Notes: a model not told the origin generated them from the letters alone. 64,000 bases of DNA from Burkholderiales bacterium (GCA_016219375.1 JACRNC010000006.1:21733-85732); one strand, 5' to 3'; counted from the stretch's first letter, positions 16,796-25,824 are shown. A program made the numbers and translations.

Positions 16796-17692
16796 ATGTC
16801 CGCCATCAGCGCATCCCACCCCAGCTCACTCGCGCCCGACATCGTGCCGCGCGAGAAGCTCGACTTCGGCCTGGACGGCGACATCCCGCGCTACTGGTTT
16901 GGCGGCCATCCTTACAAGACGCGCTTCTTCGACGCCATGTCCACGCTCTTCCCGGAGGGCGAGCGCTTCTTCATCACCTGCGTGCGCGACTTCCGCGACC
17001 GCTGCACCGACCCCAAGCTGCTGGCCGACATCAAGCACTTCATCCGCCAGGAAGGCCAGCACGGGATGATCCACAACCAGTTCAACGACCGGCTCAAGGA
17101 GCAGGGCATCGACGTGGACATGCTCGAGCGCATCCAGCGCCATGTCGGCTTCGACCTGCCGCGCAAGATGCACAGCCGGGAGTTCACGCTGGCGCTGACC
17201 GCCGCGGCCGAGCACATGACGGCCATCATGGCCCACAGCTTCTTCGAGCGGCGTGACGTGATGGAGCAGGCCGACCCGCGCATGCGCGCCATGTACGCCT
17301 GGCACGCGATGGAAGAGGTCGAGCACAAGGGCGTGGCGTTTGATGTGATGCAGCAGGTGGCCAAGGTGGGCTACTTCAAGCGCATCGGCGCGATGCTGAT
17401 GGTCAGCGTGCTGTTCCCGGTGCACACCTTCCTCATCGTCAACTACATGCTCAAGGTGGACGGCTACAGCCGCTGGCAGCGCTTCAAGCTGTGGACGCAG
17501 GGGCTGTGGTGGCTCTACAAGCCCGGCGGCCTGTTCAGCTCGGTGCTGGGCCACTACGCCGCCTACTACAAGCCCGGCTACCACCCCTGGGAGGCCGGCC
17601 AGATGGCCAGCTACAAGCTCTGGGTGGACACCTTCAATCGCACCGGCGACCCCATCCTGGCCGGCGAGGCGGTGCACGCCGCCGCGCGCTGA
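16796..17692 (+). CDS. PF10118 'metal-dependent hydrolase' family protein, first of a tandem pair
   Basis: 298 aa, mostly helical. Annotated family name is 'predicted metal-dependent hydrolase', but the conserved acids and histidines are spaced like a four-helix diiron site: Glu56 (GERFF), Glu86-Gly-Gln-His89, Glu139 (AAEH) and Glu174-Val-Glu-His177. That E...ExxH...E...ExxH order is the ferritin-like carboxylate diiron pattern, so an oxygenase or desaturase-like role is as likely as hydrolysis. A hydrophobic stretch about 198-216 could touch membrane. GAGGAG precedes the ATG. The next gene is a close paralogue; an AraC regulator lies upstream. Confidence 0.88.
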   Translation: MSAISASHPSSLAPDIVPREKLDFGLDGDIPRYWFGGHPYKTRFFDAMSTLFPEGERFFITCVRDFRDRCTDPKLLADIKHFIRQEGQHGMIHNQFNDRLKEQGIDVDMLERIQRHVGFDLPRKMHSREFTLALTAAAEHMTAIMAHSFFERRDVMEQADPRMRAMYAWHAMEEVEHKGVAFDVMQQVAKVGYFKRIGAMLMVSVLFPVHTFLIVNYMLKVDGYSRWQRFKLWTQGLWWLYKPGGLFSSVLGHYAAYYKPGYHPWEAGQMASYKLWVDTFNRTGDPILAGEAVHAAAR

Positions 17693-17737
17693 TCCGCCAT
17701 CGCCTTGCACCGCACATCACCACGAGAGGACCGCAGC

Positions 17738-18616
17738 ATGAAGGCCCCCGACATGACCCCGCCGCCCATCATCCCGCGCGAGAAGCTGCGCTTCGGCCTG
17801 GATGGCGACATCCCGCGCTTCTGGCTGGACGGCGACCCGTTCAAGACGCGCTACTTCGACGCGATGTCCACGCTCTTCCCCATCGGTGAGCGCTTCTTCA
17901 TCACCTGCGTGCGCGACTACAAGGACCGCATCACCGACAAGAAGGTGCTGGCCGACATCCGCGACTTCACGCGCCAGGAGGGCCAGCACAGCATGGTCCA
18001 CACCGCCTACAACGACCGGCTGCAGGCTCAGGGCATCCGCGTGGACCGCATCCTCTCGGGCCAGGAAAAGCGCCTTTTCGGCATCATCCGCAAGCACTTC
18101 TCGCGCGAGTTCACGCTGGGCATCACGGCCGCCGCCGAGCACATCACGGCCATCATGGCCGACTGCTTCGTCGAGCGGCGCGAGATCCTAGCCGGCGCCG
18201 ATGAGCGCATCCGCGCCGTCTACATCTGGCACGCGATGGAAGAGATGGAGCACAAGGCCGTGGCCTATGACGTGATGCAGAACGTGGCCAGGGTGAGTTA
18301 CTTCAAGCGCATCGGCGCCATGCTGATGGTCACGGCGCTCTTCCCGTACCACGTCTTCAAGATCATGAGCCACATGCTCAAGGTCGATGGCTTCACCCGC
18401 GGCCAGCGCGCGCGCATCTGGGCCAAGGGCCTGTGGTGGCTCTATGGCCCCAAGGGCATGCTCACGCCGCTGGCCGGTCAGTACTTCGCCTACCTCAAGC
18501 CGGGCTTCCATCCCTGGGAGCAGGCGGTGGTGCCCAGCTACGAGCACTGGAACACCGTGCTGCGCGACACGGGCGACCCGATCGCCGCGGGCAACGCGCT
18601 GGCCGCCGTGGCTTAA
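17738..18616 (+). CDS. PF10118 'metal-dependent hydrolase' family protein, second of a tandem pair
   Basis: 292 aa, a clear paralogue of the preceding gene over its whole length (both share blocks such as IPREKL, FDAMSTLFP, RQEGQH, SREFTL, YFKRIGAMLMV). The same putative metal ligands are kept: Glu51, Glu81xxHis84, Glu134 and Glu169xxHis172. ATG 17738 is preceded by GAGAGGA eight bases away; 45 bases separate it from the first copy, so they form an operon and may form a heteromer. The paralogues differ mainly in the N-terminus and residues 95-125. Substrate unknown. Confidence 0.88.
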   Translation: MKAPDMTPPPIIPREKLRFGLDGDIPRFWLDGDPFKTRYFDAMSTLFPIGERFFITCVRDYKDRITDKKVLADIRDFTRQEGQHSMVHTAYNDRLQAQGIRVDRILSGQEKRLFGIIRKHFSREFTLGITAAAEHITAIMADCFVERREILAGADERIRAVYIWHAMEEMEHKAVAYDVMQNVARVSYFKRIGAMLMVTALFPYHVFKIMSHMLKVDGFTRGQRARIWAKGLWWLYGPKGMLTPLAGQYFAYLKPGFHPWEQAVVPSYEHWNTVLRDTGDPIAAGNALAAVA

Positions 18617-18715
18617 AGCGCGACAGCTGCTCAGGGACCAGGGGCGCCGCGTGCGCCCCTTCTTCATGGCGCGGCCAGGAGCGAGCTTGGCCGCCGCCAC
18701 CTGTGGCGCCGGCGC

Positions 18716-19666
18716 TCAGGGGAGCCCGAGCAGGATGCGCACCTTCACCCGCTCGTCGTCGCGGAAGCGGCTGTCGATCCAGGCCTGCATGGCCTCGGCG
18801 CGCTGGGCGTCGGACCAGTAGCCCAGGCTGCGCAGCCGGGCCCATTCGGTGTGCGCCTCGGCCAGCCGGGCCTGGTAGTCGCGGGCCTCGGCCTCGAACT
18901 GCTCCAGCCGGCGGGTGACGTCCTCGCCGAAGCGCGCCAGGCGCTGGCGGCGCAGCTCCTGCAGCCCGGCCACGGCCGATGCACTGGCCTGCGGGAACAT
19001 CAGCGCGATGTCTTCCTCGCGCGCCAGGGGCGGCGCGTCGGCCGGCATCAGCAGCATCTCCATCGCACGGTCCTCATCCTTGTAGAGGGCTGCAGCCCAG
19101 GCCGGGCCCAGCACCTGGGCCCGCAGTTGCTGCTGCTCGCGCAGCGCGGGCTCCCAGCTGCTGCGGTCGTGCAGCAAGAACGGGTGCCCCCACTTGTGGT
19201 CGCGCAGGCGCACATAGCCGTCGAACAAGTGCAGCACCTGCTCGGCGATCTGCGGGCCGTGAGCGGCGCTGACGTCGCGGGCCAGGGCCTCGCGCACCTC
19301 ACCGGGCTTGAGTCCGCGCCGGTAGAGGTAGTCGTCGAAGCTGGCGCGCAGCTCGTCGCCGGGGCGCAGCCGGCCGTTCTCCACCGACCAGCGGTCGGCG
19401 CCGCGTGAAGCGGCGGCGTGGCGCTGGACCGCCAGCGGCGCCGGTGCCGCGGTGCCGCGGGCCGGCGGGGCGTCCAGGTCCACGTTGAGCCGCGGATCGG
19501 CCCAGAAGTCATGGCCCGGCAGCGGGTGTCGCGCGTCATGGGCCGGTGCGTCGGGATGGCCTGCGGTGGGCGCGGCTGACGGCTGGGCCCACCACGCGGC
19601 CGCCGCCACGGCGCCGGCCAGCGCCGCCACCGTCACCATCATCCAGCTCGTGCGCGTGTCGTGCAT
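18716..19666 (-). CDS. Lipase secretion chaperone (Lif/LifO family), orphan
   Basis: 316 aa inner-membrane-anchored steric chaperone for class I lipases. Residues 8-26 form an N-terminal membrane anchor, followed by a Pro/Ala-rich linker and the helical foldase domain. The Lif signature RxxFDY is seen as RASFDDY at 107-113, with an extra Asp. The ATG at 19666 gives the expected anchor; upstream codons do not. Such genes normally follow their lipase gene; no triacylglycerol lipase is next to it here, as pgk is upstream and the PF10118 pair converges from the other side. Family match is good, partner unknown. Confidence 0.83.
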   Translation of the reverse strand: MHDTRTSWMMVTVAALAGAVAAAAWWAQPSAAPTAGHPDAPAHDARHPLPGHDFWADPRLNVDLDAPPARGTAAPAPLAVQRHAAASRGADRWSVENGRLRPGDELRASFDDYLYRRGLKPGEVREALARDVSAAHGPQIAEQVLHLFDGYVRLRDHKWGHPFLLHDRSSWEPALREQQQLRAQVLGPAWAAALYKDEDRAMEMLLMPADAPPLAREEDIALMFPQASASAVAGLQELRRQRLARFGEDVTRRLEQFEAEARDYQARLAEAHTEWARLRSLGYWSDAQRAEAMQAWIDSRFRDDERVKVRILLGLP

Positions 19667-19713
19667 GCCTTGTGCCCTGCTGCAGCCTTGGTCGCGATGA
19701 TGCCCACAAGGCA

Positions 19714-19751
19714 AACGGGCGGCGTGCTGGTTTGCCAGCAAGCCGCCCGTT
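19714..19751 (-). terminator. Strong hairpin after pgk, probable terminator
   Basis: 17-bp stem with one mismatch (arms start AACGGGCGGC at 19714 and end GCCGCCCGTT at 19751) and a TTTG loop, starting 22 bases after the pgk stop on the minus strand. A T-run is lacking, so termination may be weak or the hairpin may protect the 3' end. Confidence 0.6.
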
Positions 19752-19772
19752 CAGGCGCGGGGCCCCGGCCGC

Positions 19773-20966
19773 TCAGCCCGCTGCGCGCTTGCTCAGGATC
19801 TCGAAGGCGGGCAGGGTCTTGCCCTCCAGCACCTCCAGGAAGGCGCCGCCGCCGGTGGAGATGTAGCCCACGTCCTTTTCGATGCCGTACTTGGCGATGG
19901 CTGCCAGCGTGTCGCCGCCGCCGGCGATGCTGAAGGCGTCGGACTCGGCGATGGCGCGGGCGATGGTCTCGGTGCCCTTGGCGAAGGCGTCGAACTCGAA
20001 CACGCCGACCGGGCCGTTCCACACGATGGTGCCGGCGGCCTTGAGCTTGTCGGCCAGCAGTGCGGCGGTTTTGGGGCCGATGTCGAGGATGAGGTCGTCG
20101 TCGGCTACTTCGCTGGCGGCCTTGACGGTGGCCGGCGCGTCGGCGGCAAAGGTCTTGGCGGTGACCACGTCCACGGGGATCGGCACCTCGGCGCCGCGGG
20201 CCTTCATGGCCTCGATCACCGCCTTGGCTTCACCGAGCAGATCCGGCTCGGCCAGCGATTTGCCGATCTTGAGACCGGCAGCCAGCATGAAGGTGTTGGC
20301 AATGCCGCCGCCGACGATCAGGCCGTCCACGTTTTTGGCCAGCGACTGCAGGATGGTGAGCTTGGTGGACACCTTGGAGCCGGCGACGATGGCCACCAGC
20401 GGGCGCTTGGGGTTGCTCAGCGCCTTGCTGATGGCGTCGATCTCGGCGGCCAGCAGCGGGCCGGCGCAGGCCACCTTGGCGAATTGCGCGATGCCGTAGG
20501 TGGTGGCCTCGGCGCGGTGCGCGGTGCCGAAGGCGTCGTGCACGAAGACATCGCACAGGGCGGCGAGCTTGCGTGCCAGCTCCTCGCTGTTCTTCTTCTC
20601 GCCCTTGTTGAGGCGGCAGTTCTCGAGCAGCACGACCTGGCCGGGCTGCACCTCCACGCCGTCGACCCAGTTGGCCACCAGCCTGACCTCGCGGCCCAGC
20701 AGCTCCGACAGGCGCTGGGCCACCGGGGCCAGCGAGTCCTCGGGCTTGAACTCGCCCTCGGTGGGGCGGCCCAGGTGGGACGTGACCATGACCGCGGCGC
20801 CGGCCTTGAGCGCCAGCTCGATGCAGGGCACCGAGGCGCGGATGCGGGTGTCCTCGGTGATGTTGCCGGCATCGTCCTGCGGCACGTTGAGGTCGGCGCG
20901 GATGAAGACGCGCTGGCCGGCGAGCTTGCCCTGGTCGGCCAGGTCCTGGAGGCGGAGGATGTTCAT
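19773..20966 (-). CDS. pgk: Phosphoglycerate kinase
   Basis: Transfers phosphate from 1,3-bisphosphoglycerate to ADP, making 3-phosphoglycerate and ATP. 397 aa, full length. Landmarks include RADLNVP near residue 22, SHLGRPT, the '[15 protein letters not shown]' region, [11 protein letters not shown] and the C-terminal nucleotide site [13 protein letters not shown] followed by [11 protein letters not shown] and STGGGAFLE. The ATG at 20966 gives the standard start MNILRLQDL. No clear Shine-Dalgarno. Probably a single-gene transcript ending in the hairpin just downstream. Confidence 0.97.
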   Translation of the reverse strand: MNILRLQDLADQGKLAGQRVFIRADLNVPQDDAGNITEDTRIRASVPCIELALKAGAAVMVTSHLGRPTEGEFKPEDSLAPVAQRLSELLGREVRLVANWVDGVEVQPGQVVLLENCRLNKGEKKNSEELARKLAALCDVFVHDAFGTAHRAEATTYGIAQFAKVACAGPLLAAEIDAISKALSNPKRPLVAIVAGSKVSTKLTILQSLAKNVDGLIVGGGIANTFMLAAGLKIGKSLAEPDLLGEAKAVIEAMKARGAEVPIPVDVVTAKTFAADAPATVKAASEVADDDLILDIGPKTAALLADKLKAAGTIVWNGPVGVFEFDAFAKGTETIARAIAESDAFSIAGGGDTLAAIAKYGIEKDVGYISTGGGAFLEVLEGKTLPAFEILSKRAAG

Positions 20967-21074
20967 GGTGGTCAGGCGCAGCGGCTGCGCGGCAGATGGC
21001 AAATCGGGCGATTCTAGGAAAGCGACCCTACCGCCCCGCCGGGCGCCGGCCCCCCGGATGCGGCCGGTGGCGCG

Positions 21075-21129
21075 GTGCAGGCGGAGCCTGCACATCACGC
21101 GCAGACGCCGCTGCGGCAAGCCTTGCCGC
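21075..21129. repeat. Two short perfect hairpins between azlD and pgk
   Basis: GTGCAGGC-GGA-GCCTGCAC at 21075-21093 and GCGGCAAG-C-CTTGCCGC at 21113-21129. They lie within 75 bases of the azlD stop and ahead of pgk, so they may end the azlCD message or structure the pgk leader. No T-run follows. Confidence 0.6.
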
Positions 21130-21149
21130 GCCACCGGCGCCGGGCAGCG

Positions 21150-21482
21150 TCAGCCCATCAGCGGGCCCAGGCGCAGCGCCGTGTACACCGCCATGCCCAC
21201 GGCGATGGTGCCCAGCATGCCGGGCCGCCACAGGCTCCAGGCCACGGCTGCGGCGGCGGCATACCAGCGCGGGTCGTGCCAGCTGGCCAACTGGCCGCCG
21301 GTGAGCACGATCTCTGGCGTGATGACGGCCACCAGCGCGGCCAGCGGCGCATAGCGCAGCCCGCGCTTGAAGGCCGCGGGCAGCGGGGCCTCGCGGTCGA
21401 GGATGAAGAAGAAGCTGCGGTTGACCAGGCTCACCAGCGCCAGGCCGATGGTGACCGCGATGACGTAGAGCGGATCGTTCAT
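21150..21482 (-). CDS. azlD: AzlD-type branched-chain amino acid exporter subunit
   Basis: 110 aa, small membrane protein with four likely hydrophobic segments (residues 5-22, 38-56, 70-85, 88-105). Partner of AzlC in exporters of branched-chain amino acids and analogues. The ATG at 21482 overlaps the azlC stop as ATGA, so translation is coupled. Residues SFFFILDREAPLP are typical of the family. Confidence 0.9.
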   Translation of the reverse strand: MNDPLYVIAVTIGLALVSLVNRSFFFILDREAPLPAAFKRGLRYAPLAALVAVITPEIVLTGGQLASWHDPRWYAAAAAVAWSLWRPGMLGTIAVGMAVYTALRLGPLMG

Positions 21483-22228
21483 GCCGCGCCCCGCTGCGCA
21501 TGGCCGCGCTGCAGCCGCTCGGCCAGCAGGCCCGTGGCGATGGCGGCCAGGATGGCCACGACGATGTTCAGATGCAGCGGCAGCGCATAGGCCGCCACGG
21601 CGGTCACGCCGGCCACTGCCGCGGCCACGGCGCAGGCGCGGTCCAGCACCAAGGTGCAGGCCAGCCCCAGCAGCGCGAGCACGCCGGCGAATCCCAGGCC
21701 CCAGTCGGTGGGGATGTGGTCGGCCAGCACGATGCCCGGCAGGATGCAGGCCTGCCAGGCCAGCCAGTTGACGGTGCAGCAGCCGGCCAGGTACTCGGCC
21801 TGGCCTGGCTGGCCGGGCGGGTGGTTGCCGTGGCGCTGCATGAAGACCACGTAGCTGAGGTCTGCGCAGGCATAGCCCAACAGCATGCGGCGCGCGCGCG
21901 GCAGGTGGATCACATAGGGCCGCAGCGCCGCGCTGAAGATGATGAAGCGCAGGTTCAGGCAGAAGGTGGCCGCCACGATCACCCACAGCGGGGCTGCCCC
22001 CGCCATCAGCGCCACGGCGCCGATCTGCGCGCCGGCGCTGAAGACGGTCAGCGACATGAAGACGGCCAGCGGCACGGACAGCCCGCCCTTGACCATGGCT
22101 ACGCCGGTGACCACCGCCCACACCGCCATGCCGGGCAGCACGCGGCTCTCGTCGCGCCAGCCGCGGCGGAACTCGGGGTGCGCAGCCAACTGCCGCAGGG
22201 TGGTCAGGCGAGGCATCGGGCGAGACAT
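21479..22228 (-). CDS. azlC: AzlC-type branched-chain amino acid exporter, large subunit
   Basis: 249 aa multi-spanning membrane protein. Family features: an opening FRRGWRDESRVLPGMAVW segment, AGAQIGAVALM, the FCLNLRFIIFSAALRPY stretch and several C-terminal helices. Forms the exporter with the overlapping azlD. The ATG at 22228 is chosen; another at 22216 is nearly equal. Divergent from PhoX over about 205 bases. Confidence 0.92.
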   Translation of the reverse strand: MSRPMPRLTTLRQLAAHPEFRRGWRDESRVLPGMAVWAVVTGVAMVKGGLSVPLAVFMSLTVFSAGAQIGAVALMAGAAPLWVIVAATFCLNLRFIIFSAALRPYVIHLPRARRMLLGYACADLSYVVFMQRHGNHPPGQPGQAEYLAGCCTVNWLAWQACILPGIVLADHIPTDWGLGFAGVLALLGLACTLVLDRACAVAAAVAGVTAVAAYALPLHLNIVVAILAAIATGLLAERLQRGHAQRGAA

Positions 22229-22434
22229 CGGGCGGCGATTGTCGGCTACCCCTCGCTCGTGTGCCGGCCCACGAGAGCGTGTCTTCAAGCTGACATGCAC
22301 GGTCCGTAACCTGCGCCGCGATCCGAACGCCTGATCTGAACGCCCCAGCCCAGCTGCGTCCCTGTACCGGCTGCCGGAGCGGCCCGGCCGGCGTTCATTA
22401 CCCACACGCACGCCCACCCCACGTAGGAGTACCC

Positions 22435-24522
22435 ATGACGCAGAACGCGCCCAAGCTGGATCTGACCGAAGTGCGCACCAGCGAACTCGAATACCTGCCG
22501 ACCAACGATTCGGCCAATCCGCACTTCGACGAGGTGGTGCAGGCGGCCGTGGCCCGCCGCGGCTTCCTCAAGAGCGGCGCGGGCGCGGCCGCACTCGCCT
22601 TCCTGGGCGGCGGCGCGCTGCTGCGCGGCGAGGACGCACAGGCCGCCACCGCCGTGGCCGGCAACGGCCCGACGCTGGGCTTCACCTCGGTCAGTGCCTT
22701 CGGCAACGACACCGTCGTGGTGCCCGCCGGCTACACCGCCCAGGTCTTCTATGCCTGGGGTGACCCGATCGGCCGCGCCGGCCAGCCCGCCGGCAGCCCG
22801 GTGTGGAAGGGCGACGCCACCGAGACGGCCGCCGAGCAGGAGCTGCAGGCCGGCATGCACCACGACGGCATGCATTTCTTCCCCTTCCCGGCGCGCGGCG
22901 CCGGCACCACGGCCGGGCTGTCCAACACCCGCGGCCTGCTGGTGATGAACCATGAGTACGTTGACCAGGGCCTGCTCTTTGCCGACGGCATGACCACCTG
23001 GAACCTGGCCAAGGTGCGCAAGTCGCAGGCCGCGCACGGCGTGTCCGTGATCGAGGCCCGCCGCACGCTGACCGGCCAGTGGGAGGTGGTGCGCCCCAGC
23101 GCCTATGCCCGCCGCATCACCGCCAACACGCCCGTGCGCCTCAGCGGCCCGGCCACGGCCCGCCTGGGCACCCAGGCCTTCGGCACGCTCAACAACTGCG
23201 CCAATGGCTACACCCCCTGGGGCACCTACCTGACCTGCGAGGAAAACTGGAACGGCTACTTCGGCGCCAAGAAGCTGGACGCCAGCGGCAACCCGGTCAA
23301 CGACACCGCCTTCGTGCCCGACGAGAACGAAAAGCGCTATGGCGTGACCGCCGCGTCGCCCTACCAGTGGCACCACTTCGACGAGCGCTTCGACCTCAAC
23401 ACCGCCGAGGGCCGCAAGGCGCAGTACACCTTCGGCTGGGTGGTGGAGATCGACCCCTTCAGCCCCAACGCCGCGCCGATCAAGCGCACCGCGCTGGGCC
23501 GCATCAAGCACGAGAGCGCCGAGTACACCCTGGCCGCCGACGGCCGCGTGGTGATCTACACCGGCGACGACCAGGCCGGCGAGTACATCTACAAGTTCGT
23601 CAGCAAGAACAAGTTCGACCCCAACAACCGCACGGCCAACTTGAACCTGCTGGACGAGGGCACGCTGTACGTCGCCCGCTTCAGCAACGGCGCGGCCAGC
23701 GGCGACAACATGGGCACCGGCGAATGGCTGCCCCTGACGCTGGACAACCCGGCGATCGCCGCCAGGTTCGCCACCCTGGCCGACATGCTGCTGGCCACGC
23801 GCATCGCCGCCGACCTGGCCGGCGCCACCAAGATGGACCGCCCGGAGTGGATCGCGGCCAACCCCAAGAAGGCCGGCGAGATCTACTGCACGCTGACCAA
23901 CAACAGCAGCCGCACGGCCGCCACGGCCGACGACGCCAACCCGCGCGCCAACAACGTCTACGGCCAGATCATCCGCTGGCGCGAAGCCGGCGGCGACCCG
24001 GCGGCCACCAGCTTCGAGTGGGATCTCTTCGTGCTGGCCGGTGACCCGGCCCTGGCGGCCAACGCCGGCACGCCGCGCACGGGCAACATCAACGGCGACA
24101 CCTTCGCCTGCCCGGACGGCCTGTGGTTCGACAGCGAAGGCCGGCTGTGGATCCAGACCGACATCTCCTCCGGCTCGCTGGGCAGCGGTGCGTATGCCAA
24201 CCTGCCCAACAACATGATGCTGGCCGCCAACCCGGTCACCGGCGAGACGCGCCGCTTCCTGACCGGCCCCAAGGGCTGCGAGGTGACCGGCATCGCCATG
24301 ACGCCGGACCGCCGCACGATGTTCGTCAACATCCAGCACCCCGGCGAGGGCGCGGGCGATGCCAGCAACCCGCAGGATGCGGCCTATCCGATCAAGGTCA
24401 GCTCCTGGCCCAGCAGCCAGGGCTACGGCTACCAGGGCGGCACCGCGCCGCAGGCCAAGCTGCGCCCGCGCTCGGCCACGGTGGTCATCACCCGCAACGA
24501 CGGCGGCGAGATCGGCGCGTGA
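22435..24522 (+). CDS. PhoX-family phosphatase, Tat-exported
   Basis: 695 aa. A twin-arginine signal lies unusually deep, with RRGFLK at residues 41-46 before a hydrophobic core and AQA near 70. The mature part is the PhoX/DUF839 fold (Ca/Fe-dependent alkaline phosphatase): LLVMNHEYVDQGLLF, the PWGTYLTCEENWNGYFG block, GRIKHESAEYTLAADGRVVIYTGDD region, the CPDGLWFDSEGRLWIQTD motif and a late GPKGCEVTGIAMTPD. Scavenges phosphate from organic esters. Shine-Dalgarno TAGGAGT precedes the ATG. The PEP-CTERM gene follows by 29 bases. Confidence 0.93.
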   Translation: MTQNAPKLDLTEVRTSELEYLPTNDSANPHFDEVVQAAVARRGFLKSGAGAAALAFLGGGALLRGEDAQAATAVAGNGPTLGFTSVSAFGNDTVVVPAGYTAQVFYAWGDPIGRAGQPAGSPVWKGDATETAAEQELQAGMHHDGMHFFPFPARGAGTTAGLSNTRGLLVMNHEYVDQGLLFADGMTTWNLAKVRKSQAAHGVSVIEARRTLTGQWEVVRPSAYARRITANTPVRLSGPATARLGTQAFGTLNNCANGYTPWGTYLTCEENWNGYFGAKKLDASGNPVNDTAFVPDENEKRYGVTAASPYQWHHFDERFDLNTAEGRKAQYTFGWVVEIDPFSPNAAPIKRTALGRIKHESAEYTLAADGRVVIYTGDDQAGEYIYKFVSKNKFDPNNRTANLNLLDEGTLYVARFSNGAASGDNMGTGEWLPLTLDNPAIAARFATLADMLLATRIAADLAGATKMDRPEWIAANPKKAGEIYCTLTNNSSRTAATADDANPRANNVYGQIIRWREAGGDPAATSFEWDLFVLAGDPALAANAGTPRTGNINGDTFACPDGLWFDSEGRLWIQTDISSGSLGSGAYANLPNNMMLAANPVTGETRRFLTGPKGCEVTGIAMTPDRRTMFVNIQHPGEGAGDASNPQDAAYPIKVSSWPSSQGYGYQGGTAPQAKLRPRSATVVITRNDGGEIGA

Positions 24523-24551
24523 GCGCGTCGCATCGCAGCAAGGAGATCCCC

Positions 24552-25241
24552 ATGCAGTTCTCTTCCTCCTTCCGCCCGCTGCTGGCCGTGGTGGCCCTGG
24601 CCGCCGCCGCAGCCTCCGCCCACGCCGAGCTCATCACCAGCCCGGCCGAGATGGGCAACGGCCTGCTGGTGCAGACCTTCGACGAGGTCTTCGACACCAG
24701 TACGCCGCGGGTGCAGATCGGTGCGTCTGTGGGCGCCGACGTGGGCGTGAGCGCAGCCAACGGCCCGCTGATCTTCGGTGCGCCCTTCGGCGCCTGGAGC
24801 CTGGGCGACAACGGCGAGTGGACCAGCGCGCAGAGCTTCGTCGGCGTGGATGGCGGCCTGGACGATGCCGGCCACATCGGCACGCTGGTCTTCGACTTCG
24901 GCGGCAAGACGGTGTCGCAGGTGGGCGCGCTGCTCAACTTCGACCCCGGCTACACCTACGGCTTCGGCCTGCCGCTGCCGCTCTACATCGCCGCCTACGG
25001 CGTGGACGGCACGCTGCTGGACAGCTATGAGCTGCCGGTGTCCACGCCCGGCGCGGTGGGCGAGGGCGCCTTCTTCGGCATCCGCCTGGCCAGCGCGCAG
25101 ATCGCCCGCTTCGAGGTCAGCGGCCCCTACGCCGTGGTGGACGACCTGAGCTTCACCGCACCGGTGCCCGAGCCGTCGAGCTGGGCGCTGATGGCAGCCG
25201 GCCTGGCCGCCGTGGCCGTGATGCGGCGCCGACGCGCGTGA
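24552..25241 (+). CDS. PEP-CTERM sorted secreted protein
   Basis: 229 aa. Sec signal (LLAVVALAAAAASAHA, cleaved near 25), a beta-rich middle with no recognised catalytic motif, and a textbook PEP-CTERM tail: VPEPSSWALMAAGL, then a hydrophobic helix and MRRRRA at the end. Such tails are cut by an exosortase, which must be encoded elsewhere in the genome. GGAG lies seven bases before the ATG at 24552. In operon with phoX. Possibly a surface or biofilm-matrix protein; function unknown. Confidence 0.88.
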   Translation: MQFSSSFRPLLAVVALAAAAASAHAELITSPAEMGNGLLVQTFDEVFDTSTPRVQIGASVGADVGVSAANGPLIFGAPFGAWSLGDNGEWTSAQSFVGVDGGLDDAGHIGTLVFDFGGKTVSQVGALLNFDPGYTYGFGLPLPLYIAAYGVDGTLLDSYELPVSTPGAVGEGAFFGIRLASAQIARFEVSGPYAVVDDLSFTAPVPEPSSWALMAAGLAAVAVMRRRRA

Positions 25242-25339
25242 GGCCGCGCGCACGCTGACCGCGCAGCCGCGCCGGGATCACCGGCGGGGATGCAATGGAA
25301 GCCCGGAGCGACGGCAGCGTCGGCAGCGACGCAAGCGAG

Positions 25340-25367
25340 GGGAGGGCCGTGCGGTCCTCCCTTTCTT
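25340..25367 (+). terminator. Terminator-like hairpin between convergent genes
   Basis: GGGAGGGCCG (25340-25349) pairs with CGGTCCTCCC (25352-25361) with one G-T pair, followed by TTTCTTC. It is 99 bases after the PEP-CTERM stop and just before the end of the convergent lipoprotein gene. Confidence 0.65.
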
Positions 25368-25377
25368 CATGGACGGC

Positions 25378-25824
25378 TCAGCCGGCGTGGCGGTGCTTGC
25401 CCGCGGCGGGCGCGTCCTCGGCCTGGCCGGCATCGGAGTGCGCGCTGGAGCCGGCCTTGGTTGCGGCCTTGGATGCGGCGTCGGATGCCGCGTCCTCGCC
25501 ATCCTCGGCGTCCGCGTCCTTAGCCGCCGCAGGGGCGGACGCGCCCGGACGCGGCACGGTGGGCGGCACCACGTCGAGCTTGTTCTCGCGCATGTACTCG
25601 TCCATCTCGCGCCAGCCGGCGAAGACGGCCGCCTTGCCGGCCTTGGGGTTGAGGCTGTAGCAGTCCTCGATGGCCCGGCCGGCCTGGCGGCAGGCGCTGC
25701 CGATGGCGCGGGCGTCGGCCTCCTTGCCGGCGGCCACGTCGGCCGGGGTCTGGATGCCCAGCTTCTCACAGCCGGACAGCAGCGCGGCAAGGCTCAGGAT
25801 GACGAGGGCGGGCAGGCGGGACAT
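25378..25824 (-). CDS. Hypothetical lipoprotein
   Basis: 148 aa. Lipoprotein signal with lipobox LLSGC (Cys19). The mature N-terminal half (20-90) has Cys46 and Cys55 around an ACRQAGRAIEDCYS stretch that may form a disulfide, then a WREMDEYMREN helix. The second half is low-complexity Ala/Asp/Ser/Lys. ATG 25824 gives the lipobox; the frame is open further up. I do not recognise the family. Convergent with the PEP-CTERM gene. Confidence 0.7.
   Translation of the reverse strand: MSRLPALVILSLAALLSGCEKLGIQTPADVAAGKEADARAIGSACRQAGRAIEDCYSLNPKAGKAAVFAGWREMDEYMRENKLDVVPPTVPRPGASAPAAAKDADAEDGEDAASDAASKAATKAGSSAHSDAGQAEDAPAAGKHRHAG

Noticed and set aside
22285..24339. Long minus-strand open frame opposite the PhoX gene
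   Set aside because: Low-complexity antisense frame; the plus strand encodes a complete PhoX protein with a Tat signal and ribosome-binding site.
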